DNA of 64,000 bases, taken from NCBI RefSeq assembly GCF_036203305.1, contig NZ_CP108131.1, positions 7,502,001-7,566,000 of the forward strand, in the 5' to 3' direction. Source of the stretch: Streptomyces sp. NBC_00190. GTDB lineage: Bacteria; Actinomycetota; Actinomycetes; Streptomycetales; Streptomycetaceae. Numbering within the stretch: position 1 is the first letter of the stretch; each line of letters opens with the position of its first letter. This document shows, in pieces, positions 39,621-49,105 of the stretch. The position numbers and the translations under genes were made by a program. The notes below the pieces were generated by a model, which saw nothing but the letters and a program-made list of their open reading frames with translations, was not told the DNA's origin and did no database searches.

Positions 39621-42346
39621 GCCGAACCTCCGATCAGGGTGAGGAACGCGTCCTCGAGCCGGCGGTGCGGCCCGACTCCCGCCACCGGCACCTCCAGCCG
39701 TACGAGTTCGGCGATCAGCCCTGCGGCCGTCGCGCCTTCGAGCCGTACGAGGAGCCCGTCCTCGGCGGACACCACGGAACCCACTCCCTCCAGCGCCGCC
39801 ACCTTCTCGACGGCCGTCTCGTCCACCGGCTCCGCCAGCGTCACCAGCAGGGTGTCCCCGCCGCCGGTGATCTCCGCGACCTCGCCCGCCTGCACCAGTC
39901 TGCCGCGGTCCATGACCACCAGGTGCGTACAGGTCTGCTCCACCTCCGACAGCAGGTGGCTGGAGACGATGACCGTCCGTCCGCCCGCCGCGTAGCGGAT
40001 CATCACGTCCCGCATCTCCCGGATCTGCGGCGGGTCCAGACCGTTCGTCGGCTCGTCGAGGATCAGCAGGTCGGGCATGCCGAGCATGGCCTGCGCGATC
40101 GCCAGGCGCTGCCGCATGCCCTGCGAGTAGGTGCGCACCGCGCGCTCCAGCGCGTCGCCGAGCCCAGCGATCTCCAGGGCCTCCGCCATGTGCGAGTCCC
40201 CGGCCGGACGGCCGGTGGCCTGCCAGTACAGCTCCAGGTTCGCCCGGCCCGTCAGGTGCGGCAGGAATCCGGCGCCTTCCACGAAGGCCCCGACCCGCGA
40301 CAGCACCGGCGCCCCGGCCCGTACCGCGTGCCCGAACACCCGGATCTCCCCGGCGTCCGGCGAGATCAGCCCCATCAGCATCCGCAAGGTGGTCGTCTTG
40401 CCGGCGCCGTTGGGCCCGAGGAGCCCCAGCACCTGCCCCTTCTCCACCCGGAACGACAGGTCCCGTACCGCGTACCGGTCCTCCGCCTTCGCGTACCGCT
40501 TCGTCAGTCCGGTGATCTCCAGCGGTACGTCGGCCAGCGCGGGCTCCGGCTGCGGTACGCCGCCCCGCGCCCCTGCCGGCCCCCGCCCGGTCCGCCGGAT
40601 CCCCAGCAGCGCCGCGGCCAGCGCCGCCGCGCCCAGCGGCAGCCACCACGTCCAGGCGGGCAGCCCGGCCGAGGCGGTCCGCACGTCCGCGGCCACGGGG
40701 ACGGCCAGCGGACCCTCGGCCGAGACCGTGTAGGTGGCGGGCGCGGCCGGGGTCGCGTAGCCGAGATCGGTCGCCGCGACCACGAGCCGCAGCCGGTGCC
40801 CGGCCTCCACGGCGTGGTCGATCGCGGGCAGCCGGAGCTCGACGGACCTGCCCTGCTGCGCGTCCTCCACCCGCACCGGGGCGACCAGCTGACTCGGCAG
40901 CACCTGCTGGCGACCGTCGGGCCCGACGTCGTACACCTTGCCGAAGAGCACGGCCGAACCGTCCTGCGCCGTCGACCTCACCTTCAGGGTGACGGTCGGA
41001 GTCCCGGTGATCCGTACGTCCTCGGTCAGCGGCTCCGACTCGAAGCGGGCGCTCTGCCCCGGGAAGTCCAGCGAGAACCCGGCTCCGAAGGCGGCGAGCT
41101 GCCCGCCGATGCCGGGCAGCGAGGACAGCGCGGGGGGCGCCCCGCCCGCCGGATTGGCGAAGCCCTGCTCGCGCCCGGTCAGCGCGAACCGCTCCGGGCC
41201 GGAGGTGAGTCCGGGGTACCGCTCGCCGCTCGCGCCGCGCAGCTGTACCCGCCCGTCGGTGGAGTCGATGCCGCCGGAGCGCGAGACGCGGAACGCCGGG
41301 CCGGTGTCCGTGTTCTCGCCGGCCCCGCCCCCCTTGAGGTAGCGGTCGAACCAGGCGGCGACCCGGGCCTCGGTCCGGTCCGCCTCGCGCATGCCGCCGT
41401 CGTGCCCGCCGGCCGCCCAGTCCACGGAGACGGGCGCGCCGTTCGCCGCGATGGCCTTGGCCATGGCGTCGGCTTGGTCCAGCGGGAAGAGGGAGTCGTC
41501 CTGGCCCTGCACGATGAGGGTCGGCACCTTGATGCGGGCACCGACGGCCGACGGACTGCGCTGCTCCAGCAGCGCGCGGGCCTCGGGGTCGGGCTTCCCC
41601 GCCACCGCGACCCGCTCGTACATGGAGCAGAGTTCGGGCTGGAACCGCCCGCAGCCGGGGGCGGACCGCGCATCGGGCGCCTGCGGCCCCGGCTGGGCGG
41701 GCTGCATGCCGCCGACGGAGCCGGTGGTGAAGAAGATGCCCGCCCACAGCTTCTTGAAGACGCCGTTCGGGAAGAGGGAGTCCGCCAGATTCCAGTAGGT
41801 GATCTGCGGGGCGATCGCGTCCACCCGCCGGTCGTACCCGGCCGCGAGCAGGGAGACCGCACCGCCGTACGAGGCGCCGGACACGCCGACGCGCGGATCG
41901 CCGTCCGCGTCGAGCTGCACCTCGGGCCGGGTGGCGAGCCAGTCGATGAGCCGGGAGACGTCCTTGACCTCGTACTCCGGGTCGTTCAGCCCGATCCGGC
42001 CCCCGGAGCGGCCGAAGCCGCGCGCCGACCAGGTCAGGACGGCGTACCCGTCGCGGGCCAGCCGCTCGGCCTGCGCGCGCACATCGTCCTTGCTGCCGCC
42101 GAAACCGTGCCCCAGCAGCACGGCGGGACGTTTCTTCCCCTCGCCGTCCCCGCCGCCGGCCGTGAAGTACGAGGTGTCGATCGCGGCGTCGGGCATGTCC
42201 AGCACGGCGTCCTGGCGGTGCACGGCCGGAGCGTCACCGGCGGCCGAGGCCGCGGCCGTCCACGTGCCGGCTCCCGCGACGACGGCGAGCGCGGCCGCGC
42301 CGGCGAGCAGGCGGTCCCGGCGTCGCCTGGGCAGTCGGAGCTTCAT
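39617..42346 (-). CDS. Fusion of extracellular S15/CocE-type hydrolase and ABC transporter ATPase
   Basis: A 909-residue two-part protein. An N-terminal signal or anchor (RRRRDRLLAGAAALAVVAGAG) leads to an alpha/beta hydrolase of the X-Pro dipeptidyl-peptidase/CocE type: HGFGGSKDD, nucleophile Ser159 in GVSGASYGG, acid in VQGQDDSLFP, His in AAGGHDGG, then a jelly-roll domain to about 550. A helix at 564-583 (AWTWWLPLGAAALAAALLGI) crosses to the cytosol. Residues 606-830 are an ABC ATPase: GPNGAGKTTT with Lys650, signature YSQGMRQRLAIAQ and Walker B LLILDEPTNGLDP. It is translationally coupled to the permease. The hydrolase would sit outside and the ATPase inside. Confidence 0.93.
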   Translation of the reverse strand: MKLRLPRRRRDRLLAGAAALAVVAGAGTWTAAASAAGDAPAVHRQDAVLDMPDAAIDTSYFTAGGGDGEGKKRPAVLLGHGFGGSKDDVRAQAERLARDGYAVLTWSARGFGRSGGRIGLNDPEYEVKDVSRLIDWLATRPEVQLDADGDPRVGVSGASYGGAVSLLAAGYDRRVDAIAPQITYWNLADSLFPNGVFKKLWAGIFFTTGSVGGMQPAQPGPQAPDARSAPGCGRFQPELCSMYERVAVAGKPDPEARALLEQRSPSAVGARIKVPTLIVQGQDDSLFPLDQADAMAKAIAANGAPVSVDWAAGGHDGGMREADRTEARVAAWFDRYLKGGGAGENTDTGPAFRVSRSGGIDSTDGRVQLRGASGERYPGLTSGPERFALTGREQGFANPAGGAPPALSSLPGIGGQLAAFGAGFSLDFPGQSARFESEPLTEDVRITGTPTVTLKVRSTAQDGSAVLFGKVYDVGPDGRQQVLPSQLVAPVRVEDAQQGRSVELRLPAIDHAVEAGHRLRLVVAATDLGYATPAAPATYTVSAEGPLAVPVAADVRTASAGLPAWTWWLPLGAAALAAALLGIRRTGRGPAGARGGVPQPEPALADVPLEITGLTKRYAKAEDRYAVRDLSFRVEKGQVLGLLGPNGAGKTTTLRMLMGLISPDAGEIRVFGHAVRAGAPVLSRVGAFVEGAGFLPHLTGRANLELYWQATGRPAGDSHMAEALEIAGLGDALERAVRTYSQGMRQRLAIAQAMLGMPDLLILDEPTNGLDPPQIREMRDVMIRYAAGGRTVIVSSHLLSEVEQTCTHLVVMDRGRLVQAGEVAEITGGGDTLLVTLAEPVDETAVEKVAALEGVGSVVSAEDGLLVRLEGATAAGLIAELVRLEVPVAGVGPHRRLEDAFLTLIGGSA

Positions 42347-42509
42347 ACGGGAACCCTAAACGCCAGGTGCCCCCCGGCCCGAGCGCCCACAGGGGGATGT
42401 CCCCACCTTCCGGGGGAGTACACGGACCGCCCCCCTGTACCGCACCCGCGGTATGCGGCCACCCGGCTCCCGACCTGCGGGGCGCTCCGCCCGGCGGGAG
42501 GATGGCCGC

Positions 42510-44045
42510 ATGCTGCTGGCCGAGGTCGCGCGCGTGTCCCAGGAGGTCGCCGACACCTCCGCCCGGTCGCGGAAGACCGCCCTGCTCGCGGAGCTCTTCG
42601 CCGCCGCACCCCCGCAGGAGGCCGCGCTGGTGATCTCGTACCTGGCCGGGCGCCTCCCACAGGGCCGCCCCGGCATCGGCTGGCGCGCCCTCGCGCAGGA
42701 GGTGGAACCGGCGCCGGAGCCCGGCCTGACCGTCCGGGCCGTGGACGAGGCGGTCACGGAGCTGGCCGCCGTCGCCGGCCCGGGATCGCAGGCCCGGCGC
42801 CGCCGGATCCTGGACGGCCTGCTCGGCGCGGCCACCGAGGCCGAGCAGCGGTTCCTGCGCAGCCTGCTCTCCGGCGAGGTACGCCAGGGCGCACTCGACG
42901 CGGTGGCCCTGGAGGGCGTGGCCGCGGCCGCCGGAGTTCCGGCCGAGGACCTGCGCCGCGCCGTGATGCTCGACGGGTCGCTGCCGCGCGTGGCCGCCGC
43001 CGTCCTCGCCGACGGGCCGCAGGCGCTGCGGGACGTCACCCTGCGCGTCGGGCAACCCGTACAGCCCATGCTGGCGGCCACCGCCAAGACGGTCGCGGAG
43101 GCCCTCGCCGCGCTCGGGCCCTGCGCGGTGGAGGAGAAGCTCGACGGGATCCGGGTCCAGGTCCACCGCGAGAGGGACGAGGTACGGGTGTACACGCGCT
43201 CCCTGGACGAGATCACCGACCGGCTGCCGGAGGTGGCCGCGCTGGCCCGGTCGCTGCCGGGGGAACGGTTCGTCCTCGACGGAGAGGTCATCGGCCGGGC
43301 CGCGGACGGCCGTCCGGTGCCTTTCCAGGAGATCGCGAGCCGGGTCGGCTCGCGCGTCGACGTGGAGGCCGCCCGGCGGACGCTCCCGGTGGTCCCCTTC
43401 TTCTTCGACGTCCTGGTCGCCGGGGACGACGTGCTGCTCGACCTCCCGGTCCGCGAGCGGTACGAGATTTTCGCCGCGCTCGTGCCCGAGAGTGCCCGGG
43501 TCCGCCGCCTCGTGGTCGAGGACGCGTCGGCGCAGGCCGCCGAGGCGGAGGAGTTCTGGGCCGAGACCCTGCGCCGCGGCCACGAGGGTGTGATGGTCAA
43601 GGGTCTCGGCTCCGCCTACGCGGCGGGCAGGCGCGGCAGGAACTGGCTCAAGGTGAAGCCGGTGCACACCCTGGACCTGGTCGTCCTCGCCGCCGAGTGG
43701 GGCCACGGACGGCGCACCGGGCTGCTGTCCAACCTGCACCTCGGCGCGCGGGCCGCCGACGGGACGTACGCCATGCTCGGCAAGACCTTCAAGGGGCTCA
43801 CCGACGAGATGCTGCGCTGGCAGACCGGGGCGCTGGGCGCGCTGGCGACCTCGGACGACGGCTTCACCGTCCGGGTGCGCCCGGAACTGGTCGTGGAGGT
43901 CGCCTACGACGGTCTGCAGCGTTCCCCGCGCTACCCGGCCGGGGTGGCGCTGCGCTTCGCGCGGGTGCTCCGGCACCGCCCGGACAAGCGCGCGGACCAG
44001 GCCGACACGGTGGACACGGTGCTCGAACAGGGCAGGGTCCGGTGA
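42510..44045 (+). CDS. lig: ATP-dependent DNA ligase
   Basis: ATP-dependent DNA ligase of the archaeal/LigB type, 511 residues: an N-terminal DNA-binding domain (to about 200), then the nucleotidyltransferase domain with the adenylated Lys in VEEKLDGIRVQVH, motif III FVLDGEVIG, motif IV GHEGVMVKG and motif V NWLKVKPVHTLDLVV. A C-terminal OB fold follows (GKTFKGLTDEML, VAYDGLQRSPRYPAGVALRF). ATG 42510 has GGGAGG about eight bases upstream. In actinobacteria these are accessory ligases for repair alongside the NAD-dependent LigA. No Ku or other end-joining gene lies beside it. Confidence 0.93.
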   Translation: MLLAEVARVSQEVADTSARSRKTALLAELFAAAPPQEAALVISYLAGRLPQGRPGIGWRALAQEVEPAPEPGLTVRAVDEAVTELAAVAGPGSQARRRRILDGLLGAATEAEQRFLRSLLSGEVRQGALDAVALEGVAAAAGVPAEDLRRAVMLDGSLPRVAAAVLADGPQALRDVTLRVGQPVQPMLAATAKTVAEALAALGPCAVEEKLDGIRVQVHRERDEVRVYTRSLDEITDRLPEVAALARSLPGERFVLDGEVIGRAADGRPVPFQEIASRVGSRVDVEAARRTLPVVPFFFDVLVAGDDVLLDLPVRERYEIFAALVPESARVRRLVVEDASAQAAEAEEFWAETLRRGHEGVMVKGLGSAYAAGRRGRNWLKVKPVHTLDLVVLAAEWGHGRRTGLLSNLHLGARAADGTYAMLGKTFKGLTDEMLRWQTGALGALATSDDGFTVRVRPELVVEVAYDGLQRSPRYPAGVALRFARVLRHRPDKRADQADTVDTVLEQGRVR

Positions 44046-44047
44046 AT

Positions 44048-44083
44048 TTGCCTCAGAGGCAAGACGCATTGCCGGAAAGGCAA
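44048..44083. promoter_or_regulatory. Two tandem TTGCC-N5-GGCAA palindromes
   Basis: TTGCCTC-A-GAGGCAA (44048-44062) and TTGCC-GGAAA-GGCAA (44069-44083). Their centres are 21 bp apart, two helical turns. They lie between the ligase stop and the XRE-cupin start, ending 21 bases before that ATG. Cooperative binding by the downstream helix-turn-helix protein is likely. Confidence 0.65.
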
Positions 44084-44103
44084 ATCTCTGGCTCAATCGG
44101 GGC

Positions 44104-44784
44104 ATGACATCCGGTCCTGCCCCCGGTCCCGAAGACCGGACCGACCCCGCAACCGGCCCCGAAGCGGTGGCCGACCCCGCCGAGCCCGCCGACGAGCTGC
44201 CCGCCGTGGCCCCGCAACTGCGTGACCTGCGCCGCCGCGCCGGACTCACCCTGGAAGCCGCCGCGGCGAGGGCCCGGCTCTCGCCCGCGCACCTGTCCCG
44301 GCTGGAGACGGGACGGCGTCAGCCCTCGCTGCCGCTGCTGCTCGCGCTCGCCCGCACCTACGGTACGACCGTCTCCGAGCTGCTCGGCGAGACCCCGGCC
44401 GTCGCCGATCCCATCGTACGGGCCGGCGGTCCGGGTGCCCGGGAGGCCGACGGGTGGACGTACTGGCAGGCCGGAGGCTCCGGGCGCGGGATGCAGGCCT
44501 TGCGCGTGCACGTCCCTCAGGGCCGCAGCCAGGGCGAGCTGGTCCGCGTACATCCCGGCGAGGAGTGGTTGTACGTCCTCGCCGGGAGGCTGCGGCTGCA
44601 CCTGGGGGAGGCCGAGTACCTGCTGGAACCGGGGGACAGCGCGCACTTCGACTCGCTCACCCCGCACCGGATCGGCGCGGCCTCCGCGGGCGGAGCCGAC
44701 CTGCTGTTCGTCCACACCCTGCTGCAGAGCAGCCTCGCCGGGCTGTGCCTCGGCGGAGCCACCACGTCCACGCACCCCCGATAG
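44104..44784 (+). CDS. XRE-family regulator with cupin domain
   Basis: A 226-residue regulator. A 35-residue acidic/Pro leader precedes a Cro/C1 helix-turn-helix (LRDLRRRAGLTLEAAAARARLSPAHLSRLETGRRQPSLPLLLALARTYGTTVSELLGE). A C-terminal cupin follows (ELVRVHPGEEWLYVLAGRLRLHLGEAEYLLEPGDSAHFDSLTPHRI) that could bind a small ligand or metal. It is preceded by tandem palindromes and followed 36 bases later by the DUF6126 peptide gene, a standing pair in Streptomyces. Confidence 0.9.
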   Translation: MTSGPAPGPEDRTDPATGPEAVADPAEPADELPAVAPQLRDLRRRAGLTLEAAAARARLSPAHLSRLETGRRQPSLPLLLALARTYGTTVSELLGETPAVADPIVRAGGPGAREADGWTYWQAGGSGRGMQALRVHVPQGRSQGELVRVHPGEEWLYVLAGRLRLHLGEAEYLLEPGDSAHFDSLTPHRIGAASAGGADLLFVHTLLQSSLAGLCLGGATTSTHPR

Positions 44785-44820
44785 CCCCCCTGCGCCACAG
44801 ACAGCCGAGGAGTCCCAGCC

Positions 44821-44976
44821 ATGTCCCAAGGAGAGAACCCCGTCACCATGCGGGCGCGCATCGAATCGAAGTTCCCGCGCGGTCTGCTGATCCGGCTGAT
44901 CGCCTACTTGTTCGTCGGCCACCTCTTCGCCTTCTTCGTCTACCTGCTCTTCGTCCTGGGCGGCCAGAACCAGTAA
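44821..44976 (+). CDS. DUF6126-like small membrane protein
   Basis: A 51-residue protein from ATG 44821, with GAGGAG about 10 bases upstream. The first 24 residues are polar (MSQGENPVTMRARIESKFPR). A single transmembrane helix (LIAYLFVGHLFAFFVYLLFVL) and a short GGQNQ end follow. It matches the small proteins called DUF6126 that regularly follow XRE-cupin regulators. Function unknown; it may be co-regulated with or act on a membrane partner. Confidence 0.8.
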   Translation: MSQGENPVTMRARIESKFPRGLLIRLIAYLFVGHLFAFFVYLLFVLGGQNQ

Positions 44977-45031
44977 CGCTCTGGGCCGCACGGCTCTGGA
45001 AAGGTGCAGGTCCTGTAGCTACCCTCCGCGC

Positions 45032-46114
45032 ATGATTTCCACGGTTGTCTGGGGTACCGGCAACGTCGGCCGTTTGGCCATCCGCGCCGTCGAGGCCCAT
45101 CCCGAGCTGAAGCTCGCCGCAGTCATCGTCCACGATCCAGCCAAGGTCGGCCGCGACGCGGGCGAACTCGGCGGACTCGGCCACCCGTTGGGGGTCGAGG
45201 CCACCGACGACATCGAAGCCGTCCTGGCCGGACGCCCGCAGGCCGTCGTGTACGCGGCCTCCGGGGACGTCCGTCCCGACGACGCCCTCGCCGACATCAC
45301 CCGGGCGATCCGGTCCGGCGCGGTGGTCGTCAGCCCCGCGCTGTACCCGCTCTACGACCACCGCAGCGCACCGCCGGAGTTCCGCGATCCGGTGCTGGCC
45401 GCCATCGCGGAGGGCGGCGGCTCGCTGTTCGCCTCCGGAGTCGACCCCGGCTGGGGCAACGACGTACTCCCGCTGCTGCTCAGCGGACTGGGCGCCACCA
45501 TCGACGTGATCCGCTGCCAGGAGATCTTCGACTACTCCACCTACGACCAGCCGGACTCCGTCCGTCAACTCGTCGGCATGGGCCAGCCCATGGAGCACGA
45601 GCCGATGATGCTCATGCCCTCGATCCCGACCATGGTGTGGGGCGGCCAGATACGCATGATGGCCCGGGCCCTCGGGGTCGAACTGGACGAGATCCGCGAG
45701 ACGTCGGAGCGCCGCGCGCTCGACACCACCGTGACCACCAGGACGATGGGCGCCTTCGAGGCCGGCACCCAGGGGGCGATCCGTTTCGAGGTGCAGGGCA
45801 TCGTCGAGGGCGAGCCCCGCATCGTCATCGAGCACGTCACCCGCATCCACGCCGCGTGCGCTCCGGACTGGCCGTCGCCGCCGAACGGCGGCGACGGCGC
45901 CCACCGCGTCGTCATCGAAGGCCGTCCCCGCATCGAGGTCACCATCGAGGCCACCGACGAGGGCGAGAACCGCTCGGCCGGCGGCAACGCCACCGCCGTC
46001 GGGCGCCTGGTGAGCGCCATCGACTGGCTCACCGAGGCCAAGCCCGGACTCTACGACGCCCTCGACATCCCGCTGCGCCCCGCCGTCGGCAAACTCGGAA
46101 GGAAACAGTCATGA
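45032..46114 (+). CDS. NAD(P)-dependent amine-dehydrogenase-like oxidoreductase
   Basis: A 360-residue oxidoreductase with a Rossmann N-terminus (VVWGTGNVGRLAIRAVEAHPELKL) of the dihydrodipicolinate-reductase / 2,4-diaminopentanoate-dehydrogenase-like group. Further features: VVYAASGDVRPDD, GGSLFASGVDPGWGNDVLPLLLSGL and IFDYSTYDQPDSV. It is followed with a 4-base overlap by a CMD-family gene, so the two act together. The substrate is unknown; a catabolic or detoxification pathway is plausible. Confidence 0.8.
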   Translation: MISTVVWGTGNVGRLAIRAVEAHPELKLAAVIVHDPAKVGRDAGELGGLGHPLGVEATDDIEAVLAGRPQAVVYAASGDVRPDDALADITRAIRSGAVVVSPALYPLYDHRSAPPEFRDPVLAAIAEGGGSLFASGVDPGWGNDVLPLLLSGLGATIDVIRCQEIFDYSTYDQPDSVRQLVGMGQPMEHEPMMLMPSIPTMVWGGQIRMMARALGVELDEIRETSERRALDTTVTTRTMGAFEAGTQGAIRFEVQGIVEGEPRIVIEHVTRIHAACAPDWPSPPNGGDGAHRVVIEGRPRIEVTIEATDEGENRSAGGNATAVGRLVSAIDWLTEAKPGLYDALDIPLRPAVGKLGRKQS

Positions 46115-46590
46115 GGATCGACATCCCCGAAGGCCAGCACCCGATCGAGTACGTGTGGGGCGACATGGTCCCGGGCATCGGCATGGCCGCCGCCAACTTC
46201 TCCCTCTCGGTGTACGCCCACACCACTCTGGGCCTGCGCGAGTTCGAGGCCGCCCGGCTGCGCGTCGCGCAGATCAACGGGTGCGTCTTCTGCCTGGACT
46301 GGCGTACCGAACGGGAGGGGGAGAAGGTCGAGGAGGAGTTCCCCGACGCGGTCACCGAGTGGCGCACGACGAAGGCCTTCGACGACCGCACCCGGCTGGC
46401 GGCGGAGTACGCCGAGAGGTACACGCTCGACCACCACGGACTCGACGACGAGTTCTGGGACCGGATGACCGCGCACTACAGCCAGCTGGAGATCGTGGAG
46501 CTGACGATGAGCATCGGGTCCTGGCTGGCCTTCGGCCGGCTCAACCACGTGCTCGGCCTCGACAGCGTCTGCATGCTGCCGGGTCACTGA
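46111..46590 (+). CDS. Carboxymuconolactone decarboxylase / AhpD-like protein
   Basis: A 159-residue AhpD-fold protein. The redox pair is Cys-Val-Phe-Cys in INGCVFCLDWRTER, preceded by the usual REFEAARLRVAQ. An all-helical fold is expected. ATG 46111 overlaps the dehydrogenase stop (ATGA). The usual histidine after the CxxC motif is replaced by Asp-Trp-Arg, so peroxidase function is uncertain. Role: probably a partner of the upstream dehydrogenase. Confidence 0.87.
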   Translation: MRIDIPEGQHPIEYVWGDMVPGIGMAAANFSLSVYAHTTLGLREFEAARLRVAQINGCVFCLDWRTEREGEKVEEEFPDAVTEWRTTKAFDDRTRLAAEYAERYTLDHHGLDDEFWDRMTAHYSQLEIVELTMSIGSWLAFGRLNHVLGLDSVCMLPGH

Positions 46591-46597
46591 CATGGAT

Positions 46598-46630
46598 CCG
46601 GGGCCGCTCGGTGGATCCGGTCGGCCCCGG
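46598..46630. terminator. Hairpin between converging CMD and cholesterol oxidase genes
   Basis: CCGGGGCCG (46598-46606) pairs with CGGCCCCGG (46622-46630) across a 15-base loop. It lies eight bases after the CMD stop and 22 before the oxidase stop. The loop is long, so confidence is moderate. Confidence 0.5.
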
Positions 46631-46651
46631 CTTCGGTGTGCCCGGCCCCGG

Positions 46652-48388
<1,737 letters not shown>

Positions 48389-48397
48389 TCAGGCCGG

Positions 48398-49034
48398 TCA
48401 TGTCATCGGCTCGGTGGGCTCCGGGCGGCCCGTCCAGCCCAGGACCAGCAAGGACGGGACCGCGGCGAACGCGCACCAGGTGGAGGCGAATTCAAGCCTC
48501 CACAGGGCCGCGCAGGCCACCGCCCCGGCGGCCGTCACGGCCCCCGAGCAGCCGCAGCCGGCGGTCGCCCGCGAGCAGCAGGGCGCCGAGGGTGGCGAAG
48601 AGGTAGCCCGTCACGAGGAGCGGCGCGTACGGGACGTCCATGCCGTAGCCGACCGTGTGGCCGCGGATCTCCGCGGTGACCGGCCGCGTCGCGAGGGCGC
48701 ACGAGAGGACCGCGCCGGTGGCGAGGCCGACGGCGACCGGCCCCCACAGGCGGCGCCCGACCGCGGGCGCGGCCGCGCACAGCACGCCGAGCGGCACTCA
48801 CACGGCCAGCAGGGGCAGGGCGATCACCGCCCAGGCGGTGGTGGCGGGGGAGCGGCCGCCGTCCGAATCCCAGACGGCGGCCTCCACCAGCTGGTGCGCG
48901 CCCAGCAGCAGGGGCAGCGCGGCGACCGGAAGATCCCGGGCGCGTCGTGCGCGTACCGTGCGCGCCACGCATACGACTCCGACGGCGGTGATGGCCGTGC
49001 CCGCCGCCAGATCGGCCGTGGCGCTCCAGCACGT
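48398..49034 (-). pseudogene. DUF6629-like membrane protein gene with three lesions
   Basis: Reading the minus strand from 49034 gives CWSATADLAAGTAITAVGVV, ALPLLLGAHQLVEAAVWDS and further membrane segments typical of DUF6629 proteins, which begin MCWSATAD. Here the first codon is ACG, not ATG. An in-frame TGA at 48798-48800 sits where LLAV-W-VPLGVL is expected. A one-base G insertion near 48550 shifts the frame before AVTAAGAVACAALWRLEFA. The last part ends at 48398. A GTG at 48797 could give a 101-residue fragment, but it is probably not functional. No other gene lies in 48299-49105. Confidence 0.8.
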
Positions 49035-49105
49035 GGCGCTACGTCACCGGGCGGCCGGCCGCCGCGCCGTCGGGCAGTGCGGGCTGGGGCATCGACTGAT
49101 TTCGG

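Noticed and set aside
49041..49095. 17-codon minus-strand frame MPQPALPDG between the exporter and the DUF6629 remnant
   Set aside because: No ribosome binding site and no similarity; probably intergenic.
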